Shown piece by piece: positions 37,127 through 48,435 of a DNA stretch of 64,000 nt. The DNA is taken from the NCBI GenBank assembly GCA_913056275.1, contig CAJXLP010000001.1, positions 124,001 through 188,000 on the forward strand, given 5' to 3'. Under the pieces are notes generated by a model. It worked only from the letters and a program-made list of their open reading frames with translations, did no database searches and was not told the DNA's origin. The position numbers and the translations under genes were made by a program. Positions within the stretch are counted from its first letter, which is position 1, and each line of letters opens with the position of its first letter. Origin of the DNA: an uncultured Mycoplasmatota bacterium (lineage in GTDB: Bacteria; Bacillota_I; Bacilli_A; Izemoplasmatales; Izemoplasmataceae).

Positions 37127-38080
37127 ATGACATCGCAGTCTAAAAAGGGTCTAATAAAACGCCCATCGTTTTCTAAAATGGATCGAATTACTCGCAATGT
37201 ATTGTTGGGATTTGGACTTCTTTCTTCATCGTTTATTATTATCATCGCAGTGTTTATTACGATAGAGGGAATCATTCCATTTGTGACTGACAATGGTGGA
37301 CTTGGAAGAGTGAATGTATGGTCATTTTTAACTGGGACTGTGTGGTTGAACGGTCAAACATTCGTCTCCACAGCGTACGGTGTTGGATACGTCGTATTAC
37401 AAACACTGTATGTGGCTTTTTTATCATTGCTCTTAGCATTCCCCATCGGGGTAATGACCGCGTTATTTATTGCAAAAATCGCACCTAAAAATATCGCCAA
37501 CATTATGCGCTCTACAGTGGAATTAATGGCGTCGATTCCCTCGATTGTCTTTGGCCTAGTCGGAGCTGGGTTCTTCTTGCCAATCATTTATGACTTTGGA
37601 CAGCTATTTGGCATAAGCAGCGCTGGGGGAGCAGGGACTTTGGCGGTAGTTTTAGTTCTTGCATTAATGAGTTTGCCAACCATTATCGCGCTCAGTGAAG
37701 TATCAATACGCTCCGTCGATGCCTCACTGGAACAAGCCTCATTAGCGCTTGGTGCAACGCCGACTCAAACGCGATTTAAAATAATCTTGTTGGCTGCTAA
37801 AAACGGCATCTTTTCAAGTGCGATTTTAGCAATTGGTCGGAGTTTAGGTGAGGCCACGGCAGTAGCATTAGTTGCGGGGAACGCACGCAGTGGACCGAAC
37901 TTTGGATTGTTTGATATTACCTCGACGATGACTTCCATGATGTTATCAGGACTCAAAGAAACTACGGGCATCGATTTTAATATTCGTTTTTCTGTGGGAC
38001 TACTATTGATGGTTGTCATTTTATTGACTAATATCTCGTTGAATTTGATTAAACGGAAGGTAGGTAATTTTGATGCCTAA
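37127..38080 (+). CDS. pstC: Phosphate ABC transporter permease PstC
   Basis: 317 residues with six membrane helices after a basic cytosolic N-terminus. Family features: MASIPSIVFGLVG, SLPTIIALSEVSIRSVD and the EAA-like loop EQASLALGATPTQTRFKIILLAAKNGI, and GRSLGEATAVALVAGN. Forms the channel with PstA. ATG at 37127 follows AAGGAG. Its stop overlaps the pstA start by 8 bases. Confidence 0.95.
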   Translation: MTSQSKKGLIKRPSFSKMDRITRNVLLGFGLLSSSFIIIIAVFITIEGIIPFVTDNGGLGRVNVWSFLTGTVWLNGQTFVSTAYGVGYVVLQTLYVAFLSLLLAFPIGVMTALFIAKIAPKNIANIMRSTVELMASIPSIVFGLVGAGFFLPIIYDFGQLFGISSAGGAGTLAVVLVLALMSLPTIIALSEVSIRSVDASLEQASLALGATPTQTRFKIILLAAKNGIFSSAILAIGRSLGEATAVALVAGNARSGPNFGLFDITSTMTSMMLSGLKETTGIDFNIRFSVGLLLMVVILLTNISLNLIKRKVGNFDA

Positions 38081-39281
38081 AAAAATTACCGGATCTTTTC
38101 TCTTAGACATCCTTACATATCTATCGACATTTATCACGGTATTTGTTCTTGCTTTAATCGTCTTTTTCTTAGTGCGTGAAGGGGCTGAATTAATGCGACC
38201 TTCACTACTAACAAGTGATTATTTTGAACAGAAATACATCGCGTCATTGCCCGCTGACTTTGACTATTATGAAGGCACTATAAGGGACGCAAGAGACGAT
38301 GAATTTGTTGCAGATAACTACGGCTTAATTGTCGAAGAATCGATTGATAAAGCCGGGACCCCAGTCATTCGCGTGGTTGACATCGCCGATGACTCACCAT
38401 TGCTTAATTTAAGGAATGAAAATCCTGCTGAGCAAGGTGAAACACTTCGCTTAGAAGTCGGCATGGTAATCAATCGCGTGGCATACGAAAACACAGGCTC
38501 ATCGCTTCGCTCTAGAGGTGCTGAAGCAATGGTAGAGACAATGAATAATCCAGACAATGTCATACGTCAAATTGACTTTGGTATCGAAGGAGGCGGCATT
38601 CGTGGATCAATCATTGCGACATTGTATATGATTGTGATGACGCTAATCATTGCGTTACCGGTTGGTATCTTGTCTGCGTTGTATTTTAATGAGTTCGCTC
38701 CGAAAAATAAATTCACCGACTTACTCCGGTCGTTTATCGAAGTATTAACCGGAGTTCCATCAATCATCTATGGGCTATTAGGTATCGCTGTATTTGTTCC
38801 TATCACGACATCGTTACTACCAACCAACCGGTCGAATTTAGTGGCTGCGGCCATGACACTCGCGGTAATTTTATTGCCGGTCATTATCCGAACAACCGAG
38901 GAATCTTTAAAGACAGTTCCCAATTCACATCGATTTGCCTCGCTGGCACTAGGAGCAAATAAGACCCAGACGACGTTCAGAGTTGTGTTACCTCAGGCTT
39001 TTTCGGGAATTCTGACAGCTACCTTCTTGGGAATCGGCCGAGTCATCGGTGAATCTGCGGCATTAATCTTTGTCTTAGGAACCGCCATTAAGGATCAAGT
39101 GAGAATTTTAGAACCTGCGACGTCTTTAGCGGTCCATATTTTCACAGTCATGTCGAATGAACCTGCCAATGTTGAATTAGCCGCAGCCATCGGGTTGATT
39201 ATATTGTTAATTGTATTAACTTTAAACTTAAGCATCAAGCTTGCCGTTTATGTATTAGATCGTCGGAAAAGGAGAGCATAA
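38073..39281 (+). CDS. pstA: Phosphate ABC transporter permease PstA with extra external domain
   Basis: 402 residues from the ATG at 38073, about 110 more than usual PstA. Core features: [30 protein letters not shown], the EAA loop [14 protein letters not shown] and [16 protein letters not shown]. The extra sequence lies between the first and second membrane helices (about residues 40-170), on the outer face. Within it, about 83-162 looks PDZ-like: [33 protein letters not shown], then a helix [12 protein letters not shown]. The PDZ reading is a pattern judgement. Co-transcribed with pstC and pstB. Confidence 0.92.
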   Translation: MPKKITGSFLLDILTYLSTFITVFVLALIVFFLVREGAELMRPSLLTSDYFEQKYIASLPADFDYYEGTIRDARDDEFVADNYGLIVEESIDKAGTPVIRVVDIADDSPLLNLRNENPAEQGETLRLEVGMVINRVAYENTGSSLRSRGAEAMVETMNNPDNVIRQIDFGIEGGGIRGSIIATLYMIVMTLIIALPVGILSALYFNEFAPKNKFTDLLRSFIEVLTGVPSIIYGLLGIAVFVPITTSLLPTNRSNLVAAAMTLAVILLPVIIRTTEESLKTVPNSHRFASLALGANKTQTTFRVVLPQAFSGILTATFLGIGRVIGESAALIFVLGTAIKDQVRILEPATSLAVHIFTVMSNEPANVELAAAIGLIILLIVLTLNLSIKLAVYVLDRRKRRA

Positions 39282-39283
39282 CG

Positions 39284-40039
39284 ATGGACCCATTATTTAA
39301 AATTCGTAATCTAAACTTATACTATGGGGATTTCCAAGCATTAAAATCGATTGATATGGACATCCCAAAGAATCAAGTTACAGCGTTAATTGGTCCATCA
39401 GGGTGTGGAAAAAGTACATTTATTCGCTGCCTAAATCGGATGAACGATCTGATTGATAGTGCGCGTGTTGAAGGAAGCATTGAATACGTTGGAGAGGAAG
39501 CTAATGGGCCCGATTATAACGTCATTGAATTACGAAAAAAAGTCGGCATGGTTTTCCAAAATCCGAACCCATTTCCAATGAGTATTTACGACAATGTAGC
39601 GTATGGACCAAGACAACAAGGATTAAAAGACAAAGAAAAACTCAATGAAATTGTTGAAAAATCACTCAAGCAAGCGGCACTATTTGATGAAGTATCTGAC
39701 CGTCTACCAAATTCAGCCATGGGGTTATCTGGCGGCCAACAACAACGCCTCTGCATCGCGCGTGCACTGGCGATGGAACCCGACGTGATTCTCATGGATG
39801 AGCCGACATCTGCACTTGATCCGATTGCCACACAAAAAATCGAAGACTTGATCAACGTGCTTAAAGAACACTACACCATTATCATCGTTACCCACTCGAT
39901 GCAACAAGCAGCACGGATTTCTGATTACACCGCATTCTTCTACATGGGCGAGCTCAGAGAAATCGGAGAAACCGATCAAATATTCAAAGCCCCACAACTT
40001 AAACAAACCGAAGACTATATCACCGGTAGATTCGGATAG
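39284..40039 (+). CDS. pstB: Phosphate ABC transporter ATPase PstB
   Basis: 251 residues, the standard PstB length. Walker [10 protein letters not shown], the PstB-typical [30 protein letters not shown], signature [16 protein letters not shown], Walker [13 protein letters not shown] and switch VTHSMQQA. Starts 3 bases after pstA and is followed after 8 bases by phoU. Confidence 0.97.
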   Translation: MDPLFKIRNLNLYYGDFQALKSIDMDIPKNQVTALIGPSGCGKSTFIRCLNRMNDLIDSARVEGSIEYVGEEANGPDYNVIELRKKVGMVFQNPNPFPMSIYDNVAYGPRQQGLKDKEKLNEIVEKSLKQAALFDEVSDRLPNSAMGLSGGQQQRLCIARALAMEPDVILMDEPTSALDPIATQKIEDLINVLKEHYTIIIVTHSMQQAARISDYTAFFYMGELREIGETDQIFKAPQLKQTEDYITGRFG

Positions 40040-40047
40040 GAGATGCA

Positions 40048-40701
40048 ATGAGAGAGCGGATAAAGTTTGAAACCTTATTAAAAGAACTTCAAGATTTAGT
40101 CGTCGACATGATGGAAGATGTGACGAGTCAGTATCAAGGAATCCGTACAGCCTTAAAGACGATGGATAAAAAAATCGCGGAAGAATTAATCACCGTCGAT
40201 GAGACCATCAATAAAGCCGAAGACCAAATTAATGAAAAAGTGGTTAGTTTGATTATTCGTGAATCCCCAGTTGCCAGCGATTTAAGAATGGTCATTACAG
40301 CGATGAAGATTGCCAGTGATCTAGAGCGAATTGCTGATTATGTGTGCAACATTGCCAAGTACATCATTCATACGAAAGAAAGGTCAGACCATAATATTAT
40401 GTTTGATGCATTCTTTGATCCATTACTAACGATGTTCAAAGACATCAATACAGCTTACACCAATGAAAATGTAGAACTGGCACTCGCCGTGGCACAAGCG
40501 GATGAACAAATGGATGACTTGTTTGATGAAAATGTGAAACGCTTGATGCGTATCGCAAAATCAAAAGTGGATGCTCCAGCTGAAGAAGCAGCTCGGGCGT
40601 TGTTTGTCATTAAAAATCTAGAGCGGGCTGGCGATCACTTAACCAACATCTCTGAGCAAATCATTTACTTGCATAAAGCCAAGCGAATCACCTTGAATTA
40701 G
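40048..40701 (+). CDS. phoU: Phosphate signalling protein PhoU
   Basis: 217 residues, two three-helix PhoU repeats. Each repeat has the metal-site motif: RIADYVCNIAKY (first) and ERAGDHLTNISEQI (second). PhoU links the state of PstSCAB to the kinase PhoR and damps the Pho response. Located between pstB and phoR as expected. Confidence 0.95.
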   Translation: MRERIKFETLLKELQDLVVDMMEDVTSQYQGIRTALKTMDKKIAEELITVDETINKAEDQINEKVVSLIIRESPVASDLRMVITAMKIASDLERIADYVCNIAKYIIHTKERSDHNIMFDAFFDPLLTMFKDINTAYTNENVELALAVAQADEQMDDLFDENVKRLMRIAKSKVDAPAEEAARALFVIKNLERAGDHLTNISEQIIYLHKAKRITLN

Positions 40702-40729
40702 TAGTGGTATACTGAGTGTAAGGTGATGT

Positions 40730-41950
40730 ATGCAAATCAAATCTTTTTTCAGTTTTATCACAATCACCCTCATCATGGGGGCATTCATTATCGTCCTTTC
40801 AAACCCCTTTTTTGAGGGGTTTATTGTTTTAATATGGGTGGTCTATTTCATCGCCAGTATGATGAAAGTTGTGGACACGTTAGCTGATCAAAAAGTATAC
40901 GCCCAGCAACATGCGGCGTATTTATTAGACCGTCAGAAAAAACGGTATGAATTTGATAATTTAAGGTTACGTCGGTTGGTTGAAACGTTAGGATCGGGTG
41001 TCCTTTTGATCGCCGCAGATGAGACCATTCAAATTATTAATGCAACCTTTTACGAAACGTTTAAACGGTCGAATTTAAAAGGCCAATCGTTTCATGCATT
41101 AAGCGACATTGAGCCACTGTATAAAAAGATATTAGAAGCCGTCATTGCCGAACAATCTTCACGCTTCCAAATTGCCTACGATGCACACTTTTATGATTTG
41201 ATTATGACACCACTAGTATCCGATGAAGGGTATCAAGGAATGCTCGTGTTAATCACCGACATCACGTCTTTAAAAAATGCTGAACATTATCAAAAACAAT
41301 TTACCGCCGATGTCTCGCACGAATTAAAAACACCGCTTAGTGCATTAATTGGAATGAGCGAAATTTTGAAAGATAAAACAGTGGATGACGCAACACAAGA
41401 AGATTTTATTCAAACGATTTATGATGAATCAATGAGATTAGAAGTGATGATTAGCGATCTCCTTACCATTTCTAAAATGGACCGGCTGGACTACACGTTG
41501 ACAAAAGAACCGACCCCACTTAAAACGATTATCAAGAACGTAGAAAAACTACTGCGGACAATCATCGATAAAAAAGGTCTGTCTTTAACGTATGACATCG
41601 AAGATGTAACCCTCGTGGTAGATAAACATCGCATGCAGCAAGTGCTCATTAATTTGATTAAAAATGCCGTCGCATATACCGATGAAGGCGGCATCAAAGT
41701 GACTGGTAAAGTTGACGGCGAATATTACCGGCTTGCCGTACAAGACAGTGGTATTGGCATGGCCCCTGAGCATTTACCGTACGTATTTAAACGGTTTTAC
41801 CGAATCGATGAAGGACGGGGACGTGACTCAGGCGGATCAGGACTTGGCTTGTCAATCACCAAAAATGTCATATTAAAACACGGTGGACAAATCTTTGCTG
41901 AAAGTCGCGAAGGTGAGGGGACGACCTTTACGATGCTTCTTCCCATGTAG
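40730..41950 (+). CDS. phoR: Phosphate-sensing histidine kinase PhoR
   Basis: 406 residues. Two membrane helices close together (about 7-24 and 29-46) with almost no external loop, so it probably reads phosphate status through PhoU/Pst rather than binding a ligand. A PAS domain (about 80-182) precedes the HisKA motif FTADVSHELKTPLSAL with His197, and the ATPase domain has NLIKNAVAYT, DSGIGM and GGSGLGLSI. Partner of phoB at 35.4 kb. Confidence 0.9.
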   Translation: MQIKSFFSFITITLIMGAFIIVLSNPFFEGFIVLIWVVYFIASMMKVVDTLADQKVYAQQHAAYLLDRQKKRYEFDNLRLRRLVETLGSGVLLIAADETIQIINATFYETFKRSNLKGQSFHALSDIEPLYKKILEAVIAEQSSRFQIAYDAHFYDLIMTPLVSDEGYQGMLVLITDITSLKNAEHYQKQFTADVSHELKTPLSALIGMSEILKDKTVDDATQEDFIQTIYDESMRLEVMISDLLTISKMDRLDYTLTKEPTPLKTIIKNVEKLLRTIIDKKGLSLTYDIEDVTLVVDKHRMQQVLINLIKNAVAYTDEGGIKVTGKVDGEYYRLAVQDSGIGMAPEHLPYVFKRFYRIDEGRGRDSGGSGLGLSITKNVILKHGGQIFAESREGEGTTFTMLLPM

Positions 41951-41957
41951 CTCTTAC

Positions 41958-41986
41958 TTGCATGGACCTTAGAGATAAGATATAAT
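41958..41986 (+). promoter_or_regulatory. Promoter of ywiB-rpoE, predicted near-leaderless start
   Basis: TTGCAT (41958-41963) and TATAAT (41981-41986), spacer 17. A normal start point about 7 bases after the -10 would leave only some 4 bases before the ywiB ATG at 41997, and no Shine-Dalgarno is visible there. Confidence 0.72.
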
Positions 41987-41996
41987 ACGTGGGCTT

Positions 41997-42371
41997 ATGG
42001 AAAAACATGTGATGTGTCATGCAATTATTGAGACTGAAGGCGTTCGCGAGGCGTTTAGCGTGGACGGGACGATACTCGGTGAAACACTCACCTTTAAAAG
42101 TCCGAGCAAAGACCTTCATACACTCTCACCCATTCATGATGGATGGCGCTACCAAAAGCACGGAGAAGCGGAATTAGATTTTCAGTTTCGCTCAACTCCC
42201 AGCGAAGGAACTTACCGCATTGCTGGTCAAACGCTCCATTTTACAATTCGCACCATCGATATGACCATGCATTCGACAAACAAATACATTCATTATCAAC
42301 TCTATCAAAACGATTCATACATCTCGACTCACACCATTACGATTCAGATCGATAGCGTTCAGGAGGCTTGA
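41997..42371 (+). CDS. ywiB: DUF1934/YwiB-like beta-barrel protein
   Basis: 124-residue protein resembling YwiB (DUF1934), a small calycin-like beta barrel of unknown function found next to rpoE or argS in Bacillota. Visible features are alternating beta strands, SPSKDLHTL and YRIAGQTLHFTIRT. There is no signal peptide. It lacks a Shine-Dalgarno and lies just after a strong promoter, so a leaderless mRNA is likely. rpoE follows directly, with an AGGAGG at 42361-42366 inside the end of this gene. Confidence 0.78.
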   Translation: MEKHVMCHAIIETEGVREAFSVDGTILGETLTFKSPSKDLHTLSPIHDGWRYQKHGEAELDFQFRSTPSEGTYRIAGQTLHFTIRTIDMTMHSTNKYIHYQLYQNDSYISTHTITIQIDSVQEA

Positions 42372-42376
42372 TTTTA

Positions 42377-43012
42377 GTGCTTGAAAAAGAAATGAGTTAC
42401 ATCAATCTTGCAGAACATTTACTCGGTGACACCCAACAACCCATGGATTTATACGAATTATTCGATGCCGTCGTGAAAAAAAGCGGCAGTAAAATTACGG
42501 ACGATCAGTTCGCCGATTTTGTGACGCGTTTTTATGCCGACTTAACAAGCTCTGCAAAATTTGTTTACATTGGCCAAAACCGTTGGGATTTAAAAGATAA
42601 TCATGGCGTAGATTTATGGGAGAAAGACGGGTCGTACTACAATGAGTACAAAGAAGTCTATGATGCATTCTTAGAAACCCGCTTAGAAAAAGCCCATGAG
42701 ATGGAAGAAAAACATCAAGCGATGTTAGAAGCTCGTCGTGAAAAAGAAGCGATGATTCAAGCGGCTAGAGAATCGCAGGATTCTCCAGCACTAGAAATTC
42801 ATGAACCAGAAGATGTCGTCCTCTCAACGGCAGACCTCGCAGAAACACTCGGCAACATCGAAGAAGACATCGAAGTCTTTGGTCCTGAAGAAATCGTCGA
42901 AGAAGACACGTCTGAAAGCACCACCGCAGGCGCGGATTATGAAGAAGACTTTGACGAAGAAAAATACAATGAAATCATGGATGCCTACGAAGACCAATAC
43001 GAAGATAATTAA
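42377..43012 (+). CDS. rpoE: DNA-directed RNA polymerase delta subunit
   Basis: RpoE (delta) is a Bacillota/Mollicutes-specific RNA polymerase subunit that displaces nucleic acid and speeds recycling. About 211 residues. The N-terminal HARE-HTH domain (about 1-85; EHLLGDTQQPMDLYELFDAV, WDLKDNHGVDLW) is followed by a coiled region and a very acidic tail, as expected, though longer than the Bacillus protein. GTG at 42377 is chosen because it is 10 bases from AGGAGG; an in-frame TTG at 42368 is too close. pyrG follows, as in Bacillus. Confidence 0.92.
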   Translation: MLEKEMSYINLAEHLLGDTQQPMDLYELFDAVVKKSGSKITDDQFADFVTRFYADLTSSAKFVYIGQNRWDLKDNHGVDLWEKDGSYYNEYKEVYDAFLETRLEKAHEMEEKHQAMLEARREKEAMIQAARESQDSPALEIHEPEDVVLSTADLAETLGNIEEDIEVFGPEEIVEEDTSESTTAGADYEEDFDEEKYNEIMDAYEDQYEDN

Positions 43013-43042
43013 AAAAAGTCCAAAAAATTTATGATTGTTTGA

Positions 43043-44732
<1,690 letters not shown>

Positions 44733-44794
44733 GGCTTATCAAAAGCAATTAAGGGCTTAATGGTTTATACTGAAAAAGATGAAAGGAGTCTCAT

Positions 44795-46180
44795 ATGATA
44801 GATAAATTAGTTCTTGAACGGTTAATTCAAGAAGGGGTCAGTGAAGGGGCCGATTTTTGTGAGATATTTTTAGAAGATACCCATTCAAACGTTTTGCGTG
44901 TGACGGGTCAAGAAGTGACAGACACGAGCTCAAGCAATGTGTACGGAGCGGGAGTTCGACTCATCCAAGGCAATGACGAAGTCTATGGGTATACCAATCA
45001 CGTTGATGAGGCATCGCTTGAACAAATTGTTCACAACTTAAAGGTCTCGTTTGATGGTCCAAAAATGGACGCAAAACCACTCGGAGACTCTCAACCGTAT
45101 GATCCCCAAGTAAAAATTCCGATGGCGTCGAAAACGACGACAGAAAAAGCGGAAAAATTACTGCCATTGACAAAAATTATGGCGGACCATGATTCGAGAA
45201 TCGTCCAAAGTATTGCCTCGCTCATGGATATGAAACAAGTCATTAAAGTGGCCAATTCGGACGGTGTTTACCAAGAAGATGAACGGCATTATGCCCGTGT
45301 GATTATGATGGCTGTCGCCAAAGATGACACGAGCATGCAACAAGCCTATGAAGGACCGGGTCGTTCGATGGGCTTTGAAATCTTTGATGAACTCGATGTG
45401 AAAACCTTAGCCAAAGAGACAGCAACAAGTGCCATTACCTTACTTTCAGCCGAAGATATTGAGTCTCAAGTTATGCCAGTTATTTTACACAATGGCTTTG
45501 GCGGCGTCATTTTCCATGAAGCATGTGGACATCCACTGGAAGCAACAGCCATCGCCAAAGGCCTGTCACCATTTGTCGGAAAAGTCGGCGAAAAAATTGG
45601 CTCTGATGTGGTCACTGCGTATGATGACGGAACGGTTGATAATGCCTGGGGACGTCTGTCGTATGACGATGAAGGTCGCCCCACTCAAAACAATTTGTTG
45701 ATTGAAAATGGGGTCCTTAAAGGGTATCTCGTTGATTTCAGACGGGGCCGCATGATGGGTGCTAAACCGACAGGATCAGGACGTCGTCAATCGTACAAAT
45801 TTTCTCCCACTTCTCGCATGAATTCAACATTTATTGCGCCTGGGAAAGATAAAGTAGAAGCCATCATTAAAGACACGAAATACGGATTATTCGCCAAAAA
45901 AATGGGCGGTGGTTCGGTTCAACCAGCCACCGGAGAATTTAATTTCGCCGTCCAAGAAGGCTACATGATCGAAGATGGAAAGTTGACCCGACCGGTGCGT
46001 GGCGCTACGTTAATTGGTCACGGCAAAGACATATTGTTCAAGATTGACCGAGTGGCGGATAATTTAGAGTTTGGCCAAGGCATGTGTGGATCGATTTCTG
46101 GGTCCATACCCGTAGATGTTGGACAACCGACCATCCGCGTTCAAAGCATGACGGTTGGCGGCGCGGGAGGTCAAAAATGA
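44795..46180 (+). CDS. tldD: TldD metalloprotease subunit
   Basis: TldD/TldE form a heterodimeric zinc protease that degrades unfolded peptides and in some bacteria matures ribosomal peptides or antitoxins. 461 residues with the metalloprotease motif HEACGHPLEA in the middle, which identifies the active TldD subunit, and GGGSVQPATGEFNFAVQEGY near the end. Overlaps tldE by 4 bases. AAGGAG precedes the ATG. Confidence 0.94.
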   Translation: MIDKLVLERLIQEGVSEGADFCEIFLEDTHSNVLRVTGQEVTDTSSSNVYGAGVRLIQGNDEVYGYTNHVDEASLEQIVHNLKVSFDGPKMDAKPLGDSQPYDPQVKIPMASKTTTEKAEKLLPLTKIMADHDSRIVQSIASLMDMKQVIKVANSDGVYQEDERHYARVIMMAVAKDDTSMQQAYEGPGRSMGFEIFDELDVKTLAKETATSAITLLSAEDIESQVMPVILHNGFGGVIFHEACGHPLEATAIAKGLSPFVGKVGEKIGSDVVTAYDDGTVDNAWGRLSYDDEGRPTQNNLLIENGVLKGYLVDFRRGRMMGAKPTGSGRRQSYKFSPTSRMNSTFIAPGKDKVEAIIKDTKYGLFAKKMGGGSVQPATGEFNFAVQEGYMIEDGKLTRPVRGATLIGHGKDILFKIDRVADNLEFGQGMCGSISGSIPVDVGQPTIRVQSMTVGGAGGQK

Positions 46181-47502
46181 GTTATGAAAAGTGGATTAAA
46201 TTAGGATTAGAAAAAGGCTTAGAGGATCTCCAAATATTTGCCACCCGTAATCGGTCCTTGAAGCTCACCATATATCAGGGACGGATTGATCAACACGTAG
46301 AAAGTGACGTAGAAAGTGTGACCTTACGGGGCATATATGGTGGAAAAATTACCTCTATTAAGTTTGAAAATACGAATACAGATGCCATTGAAACCATGAT
46401 TGATCGGCTGATTTCAAATGCAAAAGCACTCACCGCGAATGAGCCAGCCATTATCTTTGAAGGCTCTGAATCATACCCAGAAGTTAAGGTAGAATCATTT
46501 GATTTTACGCGTGTTCCCATTGCCGACAAGATTCAGCTCGCAAAAGATTACGAAGCGGGGTTGTTGGGACAAAAATTTGTCAAACAAGTTCAATCAACAA
46601 CGTATCAAGAAACGGAGAATGAAACGACATTAATCAACTCAAAAGGTTTGAAATTACATCGCTCAAACAGCTTTGCATATGCCTACGCAATTGGTGTTTT
46701 TGAAAAAGATGATGACATCAAAACGGCCTACGACATTAAATTAGTTAAAGACTATTCGGACTTTAATCTGGCAGACATGATTCAAACGACTTTAGAAAAA
46801 GGCTGGGCAAAACTCGGCGGATCAAGCATTTCATCGGCCCAACTTCCTGTTGTCTTTTCAAACGAGAAATTTGGTGAATTACTCGCCACATTCACAACGA
46901 TATTTTCTGGTGAGTCGGCGTATCGTAATTTGTCACCACTCAAAGATAAAGTAAACGAAGCGATTGCCATTGAGGGACTCTCAATCATTGATGACCCCCT
47001 ACACCCCGACGCCTACTTCCAAATTCCTTTTGATGATGAAGGCGTTGCGACCGCGCCCATGAATTTGGTAGATAAGGGAGTGTTCAAAGGGTTTATGCAC
47101 GACTTGAAAACGGCAAGTATCTTTAAAGAAGCACCGAATGGTCATAGTTTTTCGGGCCGTATCTCAACGACTAACATGTATGTGCAACCATCAAACGTGG
47201 GGTTCGATGAGTTAATTCAACCCATTGAAAACGGCATCTACATTACAGAACTTGCCGGCTTGCATGCCGGTGTTAAAGCGGTATCAGGAGACTTCTCATT
47301 ACAAGCCGGGGGCTTCAAGATTGAAAATGGAAACGTAACTACCCCAGTAAAAATGATTGTATTATCTGGAAATTTCTTTAAACTTTTGAACGGAATTACA
47401 GGCATTGGATCTGATTTAAAATTCGGTTTAAATAACGTAGGTAGCCCCAGTGTGTTCGTCTCTAGCTTATCGATTGGTGGAGACGATTCCAAAGCTAGTT
47501 AG
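46177..47502 (+). CDS. tldE: TldE/PmbA subunit
   Basis: 441 residues from ATG at 46177 (GGGAGG upstream, inside tldD). Same fold as TldD but without the HExxxH motif, as expected for the non-catalytic partner. Features: RNRSLKLTIYQGRIDQ near the N-terminus, GRISTTNMYVQPS and AVSGDFSLQAGGFKIENG near the C-terminus. No peptide precursor gene was seen nearby, so a housekeeping proteolysis role is more likely than peptide maturation. Confidence 0.93.
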   Translation: MSYEKWIKLGLEKGLEDLQIFATRNRSLKLTIYQGRIDQHVESDVESVTLRGIYGGKITSIKFENTNTDAIETMIDRLISNAKALTANEPAIIFEGSESYPEVKVESFDFTRVPIADKIQLAKDYEAGLLGQKFVKQVQSTTYQETENETTLINSKGLKLHRSNSFAYAYAIGVFEKDDDIKTAYDIKLVKDYSDFNLADMIQTTLEKGWAKLGGSSISSAQLPVVFSNEKFGELLATFTTIFSGESAYRNLSPLKDKVNEAIAIEGLSIIDDPLHPDAYFQIPFDDEGVATAPMNLVDKGVFKGFMHDLKTASIFKEAPNGHSFSGRISTTNMYVQPSNVGFDELIQPIENGIYITELAGLHAGVKAVSGDFSLQAGGFKIENGNVTTPVKMIVLSGNFFKLLNGITGIGSDLKFGLNNVGSPSVFVSSLSIGGDDSKAS

Positions 47503-47532
47503 TTTACAAAGTATCTTCAATAAGACTATAAT
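47503..47532 (+). promoter_or_regulatory. fba promoter
   Basis: TTTACA (47503-47508) and TATAAT (47527-47532) with an 18-base spacer, beginning at the tldE stop codon. Confidence 0.72.
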
Positions 47533-47557
47533 TAAAGCGAATTTTTAGGAGGATTTT

Positions 47558-48424
47558 ATGCCCATTGTATCAGCGAAAGAAATGCTCGAAACAGCGCGTG
47601 AAAAAGGCTATGGAGTTGGTCAATTTAACATTAACAATTTAGAGTGGACCAAAGCCGTATTATTAACCGCAGAAGAAAACCAATCACCCGTGATTTTAGG
47701 AGTCTCAGAAGGCGCCGGGAAATACATGGGTGGATACAAAACTGTCGTCAATATGGTCAAAGGAATGATGGAAAATTACGCCATTACTGTGCCTGTAGCC
47801 ATTCACTTAGATCATGGAAGTTATGAAGGGGCACAAAAAGCCATGGATGCTGGATTTAGTAGCGTCATGTTTGATGGGTCTCATTATGACTTTGCAGAAA
47901 ACGTTGAAAAGACCAAAGAAATTGTTCGCTTAGCCAGTTCAAAAGGGGTCTCTGTGGAGGCTGAAGTGGGCGGCATTGGTGGCGAAGAAGATGGGGTTGT
48001 GGGTGAAGGTGAAATTGCCGATCCTGAAGAATGCCGTGGCCTCGCAAAACTTGGAATTAGCATGTTAGCTGCAGGTATTGGAAATATCCATGGCCCGTAT
48101 CCAGATAACTGGAAAGGCCTAAATATGGATGTCTTAAAAGAAGTCGGAGAAACCACCGACCAGATGCCACTTGTGTTACACGGGGGAACCGGAATTCCTG
48201 ATGCCATGGTCAAAGAGGCCATCTCTTATGGAGTGTCAAAAATAAACGTAAACACCGAATGCCAACTCGTATTCGCAGAAGCAACACGTCAATACATCGA
48301 AGACGGCTTAGATCTAATCGGTAAAGGTTACGACCCAAGAAAATTACTTGCACCAGGCTTTGAAGCAATCAAAGCAACCGTCAAAGAAAAAATGACGTTA
48401 TTCAATTCAATTAATCAAGCTTAG
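47558..48424 (+). CDS. fba: Class II fructose-bisphosphate aldolase
   Basis: Zinc-dependent glycolytic aldolase, 288 residues, the Bacillus FbaA size. Zinc and catalytic motifs: HLDHGSYE (Asp/His), SVMFDGSHYDF, VEAEVGGIGGEEDG, HGPYPDNW and LHGGTGIPD, and NVNTE near the end. The gene has its own promoter and strong GGAGG. pyrG-fba proximity is also seen in Bacillus. Confidence 0.96.
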   Translation: MPIVSAKEMLETAREKGYGVGQFNINNLEWTKAVLLTAEENQSPVILGVSEGAGKYMGGYKTVVNMVKGMMENYAITVPVAIHLDHGSYEGAQKAMDAGFSSVMFDGSHYDFAENVEKTKEIVRLASSKGVSVEAEVGGIGGEEDGVVGEGEIADPEECRGLAKLGISMLAAGIGNIHGPYPDNWKGLNMDVLKEVGETTDQMPLVLHGGTGIPDAMVKEAISYGVSKINVNTECQLVFAEATRQYIEDGLDLIGKGYDPRKLLAPGFEAIKATVKEKMTLFNSINQA

Positions 48425-48435
48425 GATGTGTCTAC

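Noticed and set aside
44795-47502. TldD/TldE pair as a ribosomal-peptide maturation system
   Set aside because: No small precursor gene, radical SAM or dedicated exporter is next to it; neighbours are pyrG and fba.
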